Positions 10,701 through 23,048 of a DNA stretch of 64,000 nt are shown here, piece by piece. The number at the start of each line of letters is the position of its first letter. Position 1 is the first letter of the stretch. The stretch comes from Oreocharis arfaki. Lineage: Eukaryota > Chordata > Aves > Passeriformes > Paramythiidae. The stretch is taken from the NCBI GenBank assembly GCA_013398015.1, contig VZRR01010834.1, positions 1-64,000 of the forward strand, given 5' to 3'. The position numbers and the translations under genes were made by a program. Below the pieces are notes generated by a model. The model did not search any database. It was not told the DNA's origin and saw nothing but the letters and a program-made list of their open reading frames with translations.

Positions 10701-13700
10701 TTTAGAAATCACCTCAGAAGACTTAATGTGGGGAAAGGTTAATCAAGTACAAAAAATGAACTCTAAACTACACAAATCTCTCCAGTCCGGATTCGGCCAC
10801 TTGAAGGAAGCACCACTTGGCACAGTTTGTTGTGATCTGTTTCACTTTGTAAGTATAGTTCAGGAGACTGCAGTAGTTTGTACAACATGTTGAAAACTTG
10901 CACCTACTCAAATAATATCCATGGGACTCATTGAACAGAGTAAGCTGTTTTAACACCAGTATTTGAAATGGCTTTCAGGACACAGGTTGGTTTGCTGCTC
11001 TTACCTCACTGGCTTCTCTATGGGTGCTTTGCACTGGGAGTGTTTAGGAACTAGTGGTACATACCTGTGTGTACAAACTCACAATACTGTGCTATGAAAG
11101 ACTTTGGAGTTGTCCTTCCTCCTCATGTGTGCCTCCTGCAAAGACACTGTGGGAAGCTGTCAGCAGCAGGGTATTAGCATGGTTGGATGTCTGTCCTGGA
11201 CGAAAAAAATGGTGTTTAATTTTAATGGTGTTAAGCAATTCTGTTTACCAGCATATGTAGTCCACATATATGTTTACCTATGTGTTTCAGAGCCCACTGA
11301 GCATGGTTTTTTCATCCAAAGACCAGTTTAATCTAATATAATTCTTTGGCGAGACAGAGTAGTAGGGAATTGTTTCACGGTGCTTGTGCTGCTTCTCTGT
11401 CATGGAACAGAGATAATTTAAGGAATGATTCTGGCCTCACACTGCCTTATGCCTAGAGGAAAAATTTCTCTTGATATGGAATGCATCATTTCATCATGTT
11501 TAGGTTTTTTGTTCCTGAAAAGTTTTTCCTCATCTCTTCAGGATTGGTGTCCCTTTGTGATATTCTTGATCCAACTGGTTTTCAGATGGTGAATGTTTGC
11601 AAGCACGAAATTTAACAAATGCTTGCCACAGATGATGAGGAGACTTAAAGCAAGGGGTGATTTCCACCTTGATGTTACAGGACTATTAGAGCTGGATATT
11701 AGTTGTAACTTGCAATTTTATCTAGATTACATCCAGGTGTTGGCCTTCTGTGGGACTTGAAGTGCCCTTCCCAACCCTAGCATCTGTAAAGAAAGATAAA
11801 AGCCGATTCAGTAATGCTTCTCCTGTTGTGACCTGACCCTCTGTGAACTAGCTAAGCTAAATTACTCAAAACCTGACAGAAACAGGAATAGCAACATAGA
11901 ACTTAGGACCTGGAACTAAAGGAGATACTGTGGTGTTAAAGATGTGCTTTAGAAACAGGAGTTAGTAGCCACTGAGGAAGTCATCACGCTGTGATTGCTC
12001 AGAACAGCTGGTCAGATCCACAACATAACATGAAAGTGATCCAAGAGGCATCAAATATGAAGAAGTTTTAGTTTCAAAGGGAACTTCTCCACAAAGCTAA
12101 TGTGGCAAAGCAGCAGCTGCAGTTTACTGCCTGGAAGTTATGAGGGTGCAGTAGCAGCGCCGGAACAACAACCGTAGAGTTTGTAATATCATTCATAGAA
12201 GACCCAGAAGTTTTGTTTAAGAGAACATCTTACTAGGAGCTTACAGCAAGTCTGTTAAACTTATCTTTCACCTAAATGCGTGCCAGAAGTTCCTACTTCA
12301 TGAAAAGTTCCTTCTTCATGAAAATGGGACTTGTGCTTGGCCTTTCACACCAGCCTACAAAATGTGGTTGTAAATGTGGAATATAGTTTGCTATATTTTT
12401 CCCCTAGGAAATGATATAAAACAGGAAAGTCTTTTTCCCCTGCAGCAATCACTTAAATAACATAAGAGCAACTATATGTAAATTAATGTGCACACGATTG
12501 CACATCCTACATTTCCAGCGTCCATGCAGAGTGAAATTGCCAGCAACAGCTTTTCCAGATACAAATCAAGGGAAGCAGTATTGTCTACAGGTTTAAAACT
12601 GAGGAAAAGTTAAAATTAGCATTTAAGGGTTGTGGTCAAGCATTCAATTTTTATGCAAATAAAATTAAGTATTGTGGTAAACATGGAAGGTGGGTTTGAG
12701 TATGGTAGCCATGTCCCCTGAAAAAAAAATCTAGAAATATTAATGCTTGTCATTTTTTCGGCATTATGACCTCATGTTTTTTGTTTATGTACAGATCGCA
12801 TATGTTTAAAAATATTCTTTCAATAATTATGACAGTTGGAAGTTGTTTCTGAGAGCATCCAGCAGGCACTTCATCCTACCAAAAGCCCCTTACTACACTG
12901 CCACAGGTGTATTTCCCTTTTGAGAATCCCTTACCTATTCAGAGGAATAGCTGATTCTCATACACTCTTGTGAAACATTCCTGGTGTGAGGTAGAGCCAA
13001 TCCCTTTGTTCTGGCAGGAGCAAATGTTTATGCTAATACCTAGGAATTATTTCTCATTTTTCCTGAAAAAAAAAAAAAAAGGCAAAACCAGCAGCGCACC
13101 TTTGATAGAGAAAATGGAGCTTTTTACTCTTTAAATCTTCTGTATACAGAGGAAATTTCTTTTCCAGTGAAGAATCTACCATTCCTTGTGTACTAGCATA
13201 CCTTGTTAAATCATTGGTGCTACTTGAATATAGCACTAACTAATCATAATTAGTAATAGTGCAGTCATAGAGAAAAGAAAGCAAAAAACCACTCAGGCAT
13301 TTTGGGGACTGGTAATGTTTTGCAGAGCATTTAAAATTAGACAGGTTTTCATTTTCAAGACCAGTTGGGGTTTTGGGGGGCTGAGAGAAGAAGGCTGTGT
13401 TTCTTTTAACTGACCAATTAATTAACTAATGGATAATTAACTACTCTGACCTGGTGGTAATGGGTGACCACTCTGAACTGAATCAGTGACTTTAATTTTA
13501 AGCACTAGTTCAAGACCTTAGTTTAAGTCATATAGTGACAGTCCAGTGGGCAGGTATCGCCAGCACACAACAGAGAAAGCCACATGCCAGCATAAGCTTA
13601 TTTTTCAGTGAGAGTTTCACTGATTGAAAGGGTTGCAGCAAATAGGTTTGAATTTTGGGGTGTTTCCCCTCTCTCTGTCTCTGGCTTGTCTCCTTGCCTC

Positions 13701-16700
13701 CTCCAGCCCCCTCCCTTGTCTCCCTGGGCAAATGGCTCTCTTGCTATGATTGGTCAGGTAGTGCTGATTTTTATGATCAGGACACTTTTTCAAATGCTGT
13801 TTGTAATTCAATATACAGCTTTTTAAACAAACTATGCAACCATGAAAACGTTCAAAAAATGTAATGATATTTGTTTCCTCTGAAAGTCAGCCGTTAGCAG
13901 GAATGATTTATTCAACTTTAGGAATATCTATTTTTCCCCTTTCAATCAGAAAACATTTAATAGCAATCATTTCACTCCCAGAAGCTGTGCAAGGATTGAC
14001 AACTTTAAGGGAGGTCTGGAGTTCTGTCACTTTCTTAACAAAGAGAAATCAGTGTGACATTAATCTATTGGCATGTTAGTGCAGTGATACATTCCTTCAA
14101 AAGCTTTGCATGTAGCTTTTGTGTTATCGCTGAAGCATTTTACGGGCACTGTTGGATAAGAGAAAAACAAGAATGTGGAAAAGGTGTGTGGTATCTCTCT
14201 AAACTTACTGTATTATGTAATATATACTATTAAAAGAAATCCAGCCTCCCCAGCCTCTCTGTTCCCTTATTTACATTCAGCTTTTTTTACAATCTCTGTT
14301 CAGGTGCAACTTTCTACACTTGTCTCTGGGACCACCTTCATGTGTGCCATATTTGAATCAAAACCCTTTCACCATTCTTAAGTGGTCAAGAAAAATACAT
14401 GGCTTGAAAATAAAACTGATTTTTCTTCCGCGCTTTTGGGGGGAGTGACTTAAAAAGAACTACACGTTTACATTTCCAATCTGCAGCCTGCTTTGCTCTT
14501 TGTAGCCTGGCACATGTGCAGTAGAATATTTATTAAGTTATGAATTACCCTGTTATCCCAGGTGCCCTGCAAAGGCAAATGCAATCACCTCCCTGCTCTA
14601 CTGAACACTTGGGCTATTGAACTTCAGGCCGGGTTGACAGCAAAACTCAGCCTTGTGCTCAGAGAAGTCCAGGGGTGGGTGGTGGTGCCTCTACTGTCAA
14701 ATTGTCCCATGGCATCCTTAGCTATTGGCAGACTGGGATAGCTGCCAGTAGACTTTTTTGTTCCATTTTCCTTCTTTAACTGGTTTTAAGGCTTTTCAGT
14801 TGACAGGCAGACAAATATTTGGCAGCTGGGTTAACTGAAGCATAGAAAGAGGCTCTTTGAGCACTGCATGAAGGTATTTGCAGCAGATAAATAGCTAGAA
14901 CAAAGTAAAAGTAAAATATTCCAAGTACAGTAAATTTTAAAAATAACCATTCATTTCCTATCCTTATTTTCATCCTCATTCTATCAGATGAAAATATGAA
15001 CACAGATAAATTAATACAGATAGAATAAACTGCAAAAATTGATATATGAGCATCCATTTAAGTTCTATTGAATTTACAAATATTTGTGGTATATCGTGTG
15101 GAACAGTTTTTGTTTGTTTTCTTTGCTGTGGTATATCTTACTACAGAATACAGAAGCAACCCATACATCTTCAGACTTATGTTTTCATGTTTCCCATCAT
15201 ACCATCTGAATTGAGGACATGCCCACTTCCAAGTTAGAGAGTATTTTTATTGTTTGAAAATAGTGATGTTACCACTTTCTTTCTGGGCTGAGATAAAGCA
15301 TAATACAAAAACACAAAAACAAAATAAACAATAAACCCCCAACAAAACAAAAAACCCCCATAAAAACAAAAAAAGAGAGCAAACAACAGAACAAGCTAGA
15401 TAAAGAACACAGCATCAGAATAGTAGCTTATGCTAACTTCTTTTAAAACTTATTATGAGATGTCTTTTGATATTTCTACTTGGGATCCATAGACACTAAA
15501 CCTTCAGCTATAATAAATGAAGATTAACATACAATGATAAACTTCCATGCATTTTCTTTTCCTTCTTTCTCATTCTTCCTAGAAATTGTTTATTACAATT
15601 GCATAGTTCCTATGCTTATAGCCATCTTTTCTTGTCTTTCTTGTAAGCACTTGACTGCGAAAATAATTGTTGCACTTTACAGAACTCAGGATAGCATGTA
15701 GAAGTTGCTTTTCGTTGTAAGGCATGAAAAAAAAAAAATTTGACCTAAAACCATTCCAGCACTAATTAGTATTGGCTCTTATCTGGGGATTCAATTAAAA
15801 TTACATCAAATCTCTTAAGTGCATCCTGTCAGGTTTTGCACACATGCCCATTTGAGGAAGAAGAGGACACGTGTCAGGGGAGGTTGGGATGGGGAATGCC
15901 ATTTGTTATAAAATAAAAGAAAAAAAGGCCAAAATTTGAACTTTTAATTCATGATCTCTCTTAGTGGACAATACTGTCTGTATAACCAAGAAAGCACAAA
16001 ACACAACACTCTGATGTGGTTAATATGTCCAGGGCTACTGCTGTTGATTTCTACCCATGAGAATGCAAGCACTTTACAATATCTTCTTTATATGTACTTT
16101 CCAAAATTAGTAGATGCAACCATGTTTGGTAGTTGGGTACTGGGAGATGACTGAGAAAGAGCTGAAGTTCCCATGCGGGCTGTGGTTACCCCAGACTGCT
16201 ATGAGGCAGGAGCTAGCCCACCCAGTTTTGAATAGTTAGCTCTCAGTGCTGCAGAGCTGGAAGCTTGAAAGGCAGCTTCTGCTGCTTAGGGACAGAGAAC
16301 ATAAAACGAAAAGCAGCTCACCTTGAGAAACTGGCTGCTGTGACACGGCGTCCCAGGGTCCCAGAAACAGCGCTTAGGTAGCTGCTATCAAAAACAAACA
16401 AACAAACAAAACTAAACATCAGAATAGTTGCGTTTCCAAGGAAAATAATTATATCAAGCTGTGGAACTCGGTTGATAGTAAGACACAAGAGATCTGACCT
16501 TTACATTTACCAGCTGGGAAAAATGAGGCTTTGTTCCTTCCTCAGAACACAGTCAAGATGTGTGGTGACTCTTATTTGAGGAGGTACACTCTTATTTGAT
16601 GTTGTTAGCCTCAGATAACCCATGCCTTGAATAGAGCATACCTGGCCAGCAGAGACATTCCAATACTACCATTCCCAGACTGACACTGATGCTGCATCAT

Positions 16701-17494
16701 CTGAATCTGTGCAATACTTCAATAAATCTTCTGTTTAGGCTGATCAAGCTACTGGCAACCAGTTCCAGAAACAAAGAAAATAAATAAACTAGGTATGAGT
16801 AGCCTATTAAGGTTTATAACTTAAAACCATGTCTTGCTAACCATCTGGAACTGTGCTGCATACATGTGTATGGGGAAAGGGAGATAAAGGGCAAAACCAG
16901 TTTACAGAAATGGAAAAATTTGGATGAACAGAATCGCCTTAGAGTTGTGACACAATTGTCTGCAACTGCTCTACTAGTGTCATGTGCCTCCTTCTAACGC
17001 TTTTTTGGAGGGATGCAAGTATGACAAAGTTAAGAGCGAAGTGCAGCTACACTCATTAGCTCATTCCAGCTTTAGAAGCAGGAAGGAATCTTTTAAAAAC
17101 CTGAAGCTGGATCCAGATGACGAAAACAGAAAGGATAAAAGGCTGGTGGATTACATTGAAAAATAGACGGGGAAAAAAAAACTTCAAGGAACTAACATAA
17201 ACTCCATAATTTTTCATTTTCAGAATATCAAGAACAAGAAATCTGTCAAGACTCTCTGGCAGATCTATTGATGTCAGGTTTTTAAAAGAAAAACGAAACA
17301 AAGAAAAAAACCCCCAAACCAAAATCAAGACTACCCCACCTAAACATTTTAACCTAAGACAACAAAGCCATTGCAAAGAAGCAGAGGGATCAGTTGTCCC
17401 TGAAGGAAACACAAAATAGGCTCAAGCTTGAAGGATTTTTTTAGGAGAACTCCAGAGTTGTCTGAAATTCAAGCATCTGTAGAAGTTATTATAA
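7701..17494. other. RPS20-MOS intergenic region, left part
   Basis: About 9.8 kb of AT-rich sequence without a recognisable gene. ORFs are short and lack family-like composition or splice support. Minor items: an 18-base near-perfect tandem duplication at 12288-12323, an A/C-rich low-complexity tract at 15299-15377, an (AAAC)n run near 16391-16410, and a possible degenerate CR1 tail near 11640-11790 (CCCTTCCCAACCCTAGCATCTG) too weak to call. Confidence 0.6.
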
Positions 17495-19262
17495 TTGCAG
17501 AACTTCTGTGGTTAGAAGTGACCTCTGGAGACCATCTAATCCAACCCCCTCTTCAGAGCAGGGTCAGCTAGAGCAGCTTGTTCAGTAAGTACCATGTCCA
17601 GTTGGGTTCTGAGTACCTCCAAGGATGAAGACTCCCTAACCCTTCCGAACAACCCGCTCCAGTGTTTGATCATCTTCACACTAAAAATGTTTTCTCTCCT
17701 TCTATTTGTGTCCATTACATCTTGTCCTGTCACTGAGCAACACTGAGAAGAGACTGGCTCCATCTTTACTGCCTCCCATCAGTATTTCTTCAAACTGGTA
17801 AAATCCACCTGAGTCTTCTTTTTCCAGGCTGAACAGTCCCATCTCTCAGCCTCTCCTCACATGGCAGAGGTTCCAGTCCTGTGATCAACTTAATGGCCCT
17901 TTGCTGCACGCCTGGTCCAGTACATCCCTGAGTTTCTTGTTCCGGCAGGGTCCTGAGCCGACCACAGAGCCCAGATGTGTCTCACCAGGGCTGAGTGAAC
18001 ACCGGGGAATAACCTCTGCTAGCAGTGCTCTGGAAGAGCTGGCAGCAGTCTTTGGAGCGCACCCCAGATGCTGTTGGCCGCCTCTGCCGCAAGGGTGCAT
18101 TGCTTGCTCATGTTCCGCTTGGTGTCTGCCCGCAGCTCCAGGTCCTTCCTGCAAAACTGCTTTCCAAGCGGCTGGCCCCGAGTGCGGACTGGAGCACGGC
18201 GTTATCCACCACTACGGGCCAGACACTGCAGCTCCCTGCACTGGGTGCCATCCGCAGATTTCTCTTGGTAATGTCTCTCTGAACGCCAGCACAACCATCC
18301 AAGGTATCGACTGCTCCGTCCCATTCTGTATCACCTGCAGGCTTGCAGAGGGTCCTCCATCCCATCATCCAAGCCTTTAATGGAGATGTTAGCCTGCACT
18401 GGGCCCAGGGTCGATCTCTGGGGTACAGCACTAATGACTGGTCTCCCACTGGACTCGTGTCACTGATCACAACCCTTTGAGCCCAGTAGCTCAGCTAATT
18501 TCCAGTTTCCACTATTTAGTCAGTACTTGATCAGTTTCTCTATGAGGATGTAATGGGATACAGTGGTAAAAACCTGCCTAAGGTCAAGATAAGCAACCAC
18601 CACTGCCCTCCAGCAGCCAGTAATCTCATTGCAAAAGGCTACTAAGTTGGTCAAGCATGACTTCCTCTTCCTAAATCCCTGATGACTACTCCCAATCACC
18701 TTTTTGTCCTTCATATGTTTGGCAATGATTTCCAGAGTTATTTGTTCCACCAGTTTTCCAGGGATTTAGATGAGGTTGACTGGCTTTAAGTTTTCCAGAT
18801 CCTCCTTCTTGGCCATCTTGCAGAACTATTTGCTTTCTTTCAGAGCTCAGAATTCTTTCCTGAGGACCACAACCTTCCAAAAATAGCCAAAAGTTGCCTG
18901 GCAGTGACATTGGCAAGCTCTGTCAGCAATGGTGAATGCATCCCATCAGATCCTACAAATTTCTGTACATCTTGTTTGTTTCAATGTTCCCTAACCTGAT
19001 CATTCTTTACCAACAGTAAATCTTCCCTGCTTCAAACCCCACACTGGTCTCTCAACTCTTGCATATTTATTACTTATGTTTGAGTGTAATCAGGAGCTCT
19101 GTGTTTATCCTTGGAGGCATCCTGTCACCTTTACCTGATTTCCTGCTCATGGGGATGGACCAGTCTTGAGCTTGGAGAAGACAGTCCTTGAAAATCAACC
19201 AGGTACCCTTGGCTCTTCTTCTCTCCAGGATCATGTCCCAGGGAAGTCTTTAAAAAATAAAT
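17495..19262 (-). mobile_element. CR1 LINE, 5'-truncated, with remnant reverse-transcriptase ORF
   Basis: About 1.77 kb of CR1 in the - orientation. The 3' end lies at the left (GAAGTGACCTCTGGAGACCATCTAATCCAACCCC read on +). Moving right come the 3' tail, then translatable pieces of the reverse transcriptase: LVEQITLEIIAKHMKDKKVI, a Gln-Gly-Phe block with KSCLTNLVAFCNEITG, and VAYLDLRQVFTTVSH. The last is a mutated form of the LDFSKAFDTVSH-type motif and retains only the first motif A aspartate. Further 5' are DGMHSPLLTELANV and TWLIFKDCLLQAQ, matching the segment upstream of the RT core. Stops and frameshifts interrupt the frame, and the endonuclease region is missing. It is dead but only moderately diverged. 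Confidence 0.88.
18520..18790 (-). pseudogene. CR1 reverse-transcriptase fragment
   Basis: The best preserved coding piece of the CR1 copy. It includes VEQITLEIIAKHMKDKK and continues to LDLRQVFTTVSHYILIEKL. In active CR1 proteins the equivalent of LDLRQVFTTVSH is motif A of the polymerase palm, with Asp and an aromatic Asp-Thr-Val step. Here the FDTVSH aspartate is replaced by Thr. Upstream the frame carries a stop (in PVNLI*IPGKL, at about 18768-18770), so no full enzyme can be made. Any single ORF called here is a relic, not a host gene. Confidence 0.8.
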
Positions 19263-21995
19263 TTCCTCATTACATGACTGACATCTGTGCAAGATACATT
19301 AGCAGATTCTATATTAAAGGAAATAACAGACACATAGACATGATTTGTTTAGAAAGAGCCAATATTGCTTTGGTTGGAAGAATTGCACTTCACAATTGTG
19401 TTGGATTGTATTGGAATTCTTTAGGAGCACTGACAGCGTGTGGATAAGGCACTGATAGATATGTTCCCTTAGGGTTTCCAAAGGTATTTGAAAAATCCTT
19501 CACTGCAAACTTTTGAAAGGTACTAATCAGTCGCAGTTAGGAGAGAAAACCTGGGGCTGGATAAGTCAAAAGATAGGCACAGGGGGTAAAACTGTCAGTT
19601 TTCTCAGCAGGAAAAAGTGACCACTGGTGTTTCAGGGGATCCTCTGCTTCCCAGCACATCCACAAACAAAGTGTAAGAGGGGGAGGCAGAAGATAACCAA
19701 ATTTGCTGACGGCGGAGTTATTTAATTGCAAGGGCCAAGTACAAACTGGCAGAATGAAATTCAAGGTATATTGGTGTAAAGTGAGGCGAACAGACAAAAT
19801 TATCATCATCACATAGAACCGAGGATTCTGAGCTGTTAGGCTTGAGATATTTCTCAATTAGTATTAACTTAGAGCTCATTAGAAATCAAAAACCAAGACA
19901 AAACAAACCTTAGAAATTAATAAAAAACAGAGACCATCATTATGGCAGCAGAGTATGGTGTGCCTACACCTTGAGTGCTGTGCAGAGTTCTCTCTCACAC
20001 TACCAAAAAAGAACCCCATAAAACTGGCAGAAACATCTGCAGAGCTGATTATACTTCAAGAGCAGATCTGGGCCATTCAGTATCCTTCTGTCAAGTACAA
20101 CAGAGAATTTGAAGGGTGCTTGATTTTTCACAGAGACTCAAGTAGCACTTGTTGATGCTAAAGTATCATTAAGCAAAAAATCACAGGTTTCTAGCAGTAT
20201 AAGCAACAAGCTTCCTAGACAGGCAAAATAAATACAACACAAGCATTTAGGAACTAGTAAAAAATACTAATTAAATTTTTAATTTTTTTGAAAACTGCAG
20301 AAACATTTTTATTTAAGGCTTGAAGTTTAAGGTGAGGCATGCCAATGGCTTTATCTAAAATTTTATCTTACATGCCCTCAGCTAATCATTTCAAGAGGTA
20401 ACTGACTTATCATAATAACTTCTATAAAACAACTTCTTTATTAAATAAGTTATGAAACACACAAAAAATTTCTGGTTCTATAGCATAATTATTTTGACAG
20501 AGAAACACAGGAAATATTTTCCAGAATTTACTTTAGTTTTTTTTATTCCAGCCAGCATTTTATATTTCCACTTAAGCCAGACAGAAGACCAAGAAATAGT
20601 TAAGCTTAGATATCCTTTATAAACCATTAATTTCAATTACCAACCCAAATACCATAAAGACCTACAGAATCATCTCAAATTCACATAGTTGCTCATTTCC
20701 AGGATTTCACGGGGCTAAGAACAGATGTGTGTCAGAAATCAGGAAACTGGCTCAATTCCTCTGGGATTTTTTTTTCCAGAATGGAAGCAAGGGGGAGGAA
20801 GGGTAAAGAAGAAAAACAATTTGACTGAAACATCACTCTTTCTCCTGTCTTAAAAAGAAGCAGAGGCTTTGAGCAGAATGGCAGTATCAGCTACAGCAGG
20901 CAGCTCCAGATAAGGATTCAGATGTACAATTATCAGTTTTGATAAATCAGGAATCAGAGCTTTTTGTCTTCAGCATTGCCTACAGCATTTCCTTTCCCAG
21001 ACACACTACAACCAGATTAGGAAAGATAGTAGATAAGACATAAGCAGTGCAGAGGGTAGTTCAAGAGTGTATGCTTTGAGCACCAGCAGAGGAACATTAT
21101 TATTGCCATAAGCAAACTTCCTTTTCAGTACTTACAGTATCTTGTCCAATACTGACCTATGCGTTATGAAGCACAAATAATCCTCCTTTTCTCATTCTTT
21201 CCCCCCCTTTTTTAAAACTCTGTTCTTCACAAAGTGTTCTTATAATACTTCAGAATTTACAATGTTCCAACTAGCAAGTTGCTATTAACACACCTGGTAG
21301 CAGGGAAGTCTTATAAAAACGACAGGTTGTTAAAGCATCTTCTTACTCTTAGTAGCCTTAGACTGAAAAAAAGGTTCTTTATTTCAAGGAGTATGTGAGT
21401 AGTTCACATTTTCCGTATCAGAAGCAGCATACTTACTGAAATAAGGTACATCTAAGAACCATGGAACACAATAGAACTATAGAACACTGACACTCTGTAT
21501 TTATTTTTCTGCATTCATTGATTGTGATACATACTCATTCCTTGGTAAATGAAGGGGAAAAGCTCAAATGCACTACCCTAGCTGATGCAAAGAACTACTC
21601 ATATCTGACATTTTGAAAATACCAAAAGGTATTATGTATAAAGAACCTTCCAAAAGCAGACCCTTCATTTGTACTTCACTTATGTACAACCAACAACTTT
21701 TCTGCACATCACCTTTCCTAGCGAGCAAGGCAGCACACAAAACATCAACCTGAAAAAGTCATGTCTGCCAACATCTTGATCTTTGCCTCTATCCCCCTCC
21801 AGGGTAAAACCCCACAGTTTCATTAAGTCACTTTGTCTTTAATTTTCTTATATCAAAACAGTTGGGGGTGCTTTTTTTAAGCATAGAAAACAGCAACAAA
21901 GCCTTTAGATCGCACAGGGGCTAAATTAATTATGTTCAGAGGAAGGGCGGAGGGAAAGAAAAGTCAACCAAAGAAATACAGAGTCTTGAGTTTTC
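19263..21995. other. Sequence downstream of MOS, including its likely 3'UTR
   Basis: AT-rich, no coding sequence seen. On the - strand, poly(A) signal candidates for MOS are ATTAAA at 21843-21838 (about 150 bases past the stop) and AATAAA at 21505-21500. Which is used cannot be told from sequence. Confidence 0.5.
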
Positions 21996-23048
21996 CTAGA
22001 GGCTCTGCTTGAGGGCCCTGAGGCTGGGAAGCAGCTGGTCTGCACTCAGGCGCTCCTCCACATTTGCCTTCCAGCAGCAGCTGATGATGCTCTGGAGTGT
22101 CTGGCCCACGGGGGACTCGTGGAACACCTCGGCAGCCAGCGAAGGGCGCAAGTTGTAGGCGACCACGGCATAGAGCACGTGCTGCCGCTCACCCACGTAC
22201 GGCTGCTCCCGCATGACAATCTGCCAGAGGGTGATGGCAAACGAGTAGATGTCTGCTTTGGCAGTGACCCTCTCCCCCTTGAGGAGCTCAGGGGCACGGT
22301 GGGTGTATGTGCCCCCTTGCTGGCAAACATGGGGGCTCTGGGACAAGCCCTTCTCCAGTTTCTGGGAGCACCCAAAGTCTCCAATCTTGCACACTCCCTG
22401 CTCAGTGATGAAAACATTTGCAGGCTTCAGGTCCAAGTGCACAATGTCCTGTGAGTGCAGAAAGGCTAAGCCTGTCATGATGTCACAAGAATAGCAGACA
22501 GTCTCTTCCATGCTCAGGGCCTTCCTTTCACATTCTCCATCATCATCCTCCTCCTCCTGTCTCCATGCATCCCCAGTGCCATAAATTACATGGTGCAGGG
22601 TGATGTTACCCACGTACTCCATGATGATGGTGCCCAGGCTGTTCTCACTGGCTGGGGCACACGTGCTGGCAGCCACCACACGTACCACATTGTCGTGCTG
22701 GAGCTGGGCTGCGTTCAGCTCAGCCCAGAAGCTCTGCCGTGATGCCAGACGGTTCTTGCTGCTCTTCTTCACCTGCTTCACAGCCACAGTTGCACCATGG
22801 TAGGTGGCTTTGTAGACAGAGCCAAAGCCCCCAGATCCTAAGGGCTGCAGGAGGCAGAGCTGCTCCCAGTCAATGGAGCACCAGGACAGGCGTGGAGGCA
22901 AGCGGCGAGTCCTGGCTGAAGGAGCTCCCCCCAAAAAGCTTTTGCTGTCTTTGCCAGGGATAACTAAAGGGCTGCTGCAGGGGCGTAAATCTGCAGAGGG
23001 GGAATACTCAAAAGAAAGAAAACAATTAAGAGGGATAGGTGATGGCAT
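21996..23048 (-). CDS. MOS: MOS serine/threonine kinase (germline MAP3K), single exon
   Basis: The c-Mos proto-oncogene product activates MEK and so MAPK in maturing oocytes and holds metaphase II arrest (cytostatic factor). The 350-aa, intronless ORF is close to the vertebrate length of about 345-350. It begins MPSPIPL; the Pro2-Ser3 start is conserved in Mos, and in Xenopus Ser3 phosphorylation controls stability. Kinase landmarks: glycine loop GSGGFGSV (71-78), VAVK lysine 91, FWAEL glutamate 110, HLDLKPAN (204-211; catalytic Asp206), DFG (Asp224) and GTYTHRAPE (246-254). All are intact, so the enzyme should be active. An acidic loop (164-173, EEEEDDDGEC-like) encoded by a short GAG/GAT-rich stretch interrupts the N-lobe/C-lobe linker region. 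The start has A at -3 and no upstream in-frame ATG. Overlapping ORFs on both strands are shadows. Confidence 0.97.
   Translation of the reverse strand: MPSPIPLNCFLSFEYSPSADLRPCSSPLVIPGKDSKSFLGGAPSARTRRLPPRLSWCSIDWEQLCLLQPLGSGGFGSVYKATYHGATVAVKQVKKSSKNRLASRQSFWAELNAAQLQHDNVVRVVAASTCAPASENSLGTIIMEYVGNITLHHVIYGTGDAWRQEEEDDDGECERKALSMEETVCYSCDIMTGLAFLHSQDIVHLDLKPANVFITEQGVCKIGDFGCSQKLEKGLSQSPHVCQQGGTYTHRAPELLKGERVTAKADIYSFAITLWQIVMREQPYVGERQHVLYAVVAYNLRPSLAAEVFHESPVGQTLQSIISCCWKANVEERLSADQLLPSLRALKQSL

Noticed and set aside
11640..11790. CR1-like tail (CCCTTCCCAACCCTAGCATCTG)
   Set aside because: Only one short block resembles CR1; no body or terminal octamers, so not called.
16984..17166. 60-aa ORF rich in Lys/Asp/Glu
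   Set aside because: Protein-like composition but no homology I recognise, no splice sites and no conservation evidence.
17885..18470. ORFs of 85-159 aa on both strands near 18 kb
   Set aside because: They lie in the CR1 3' part and translate repeat sequence.
22046..22963. Alternative-frame and antisense ORFs inside MOS
   Set aside because: They overlap the intact kinase frame, which explains the open frames; no sign of independent coding.
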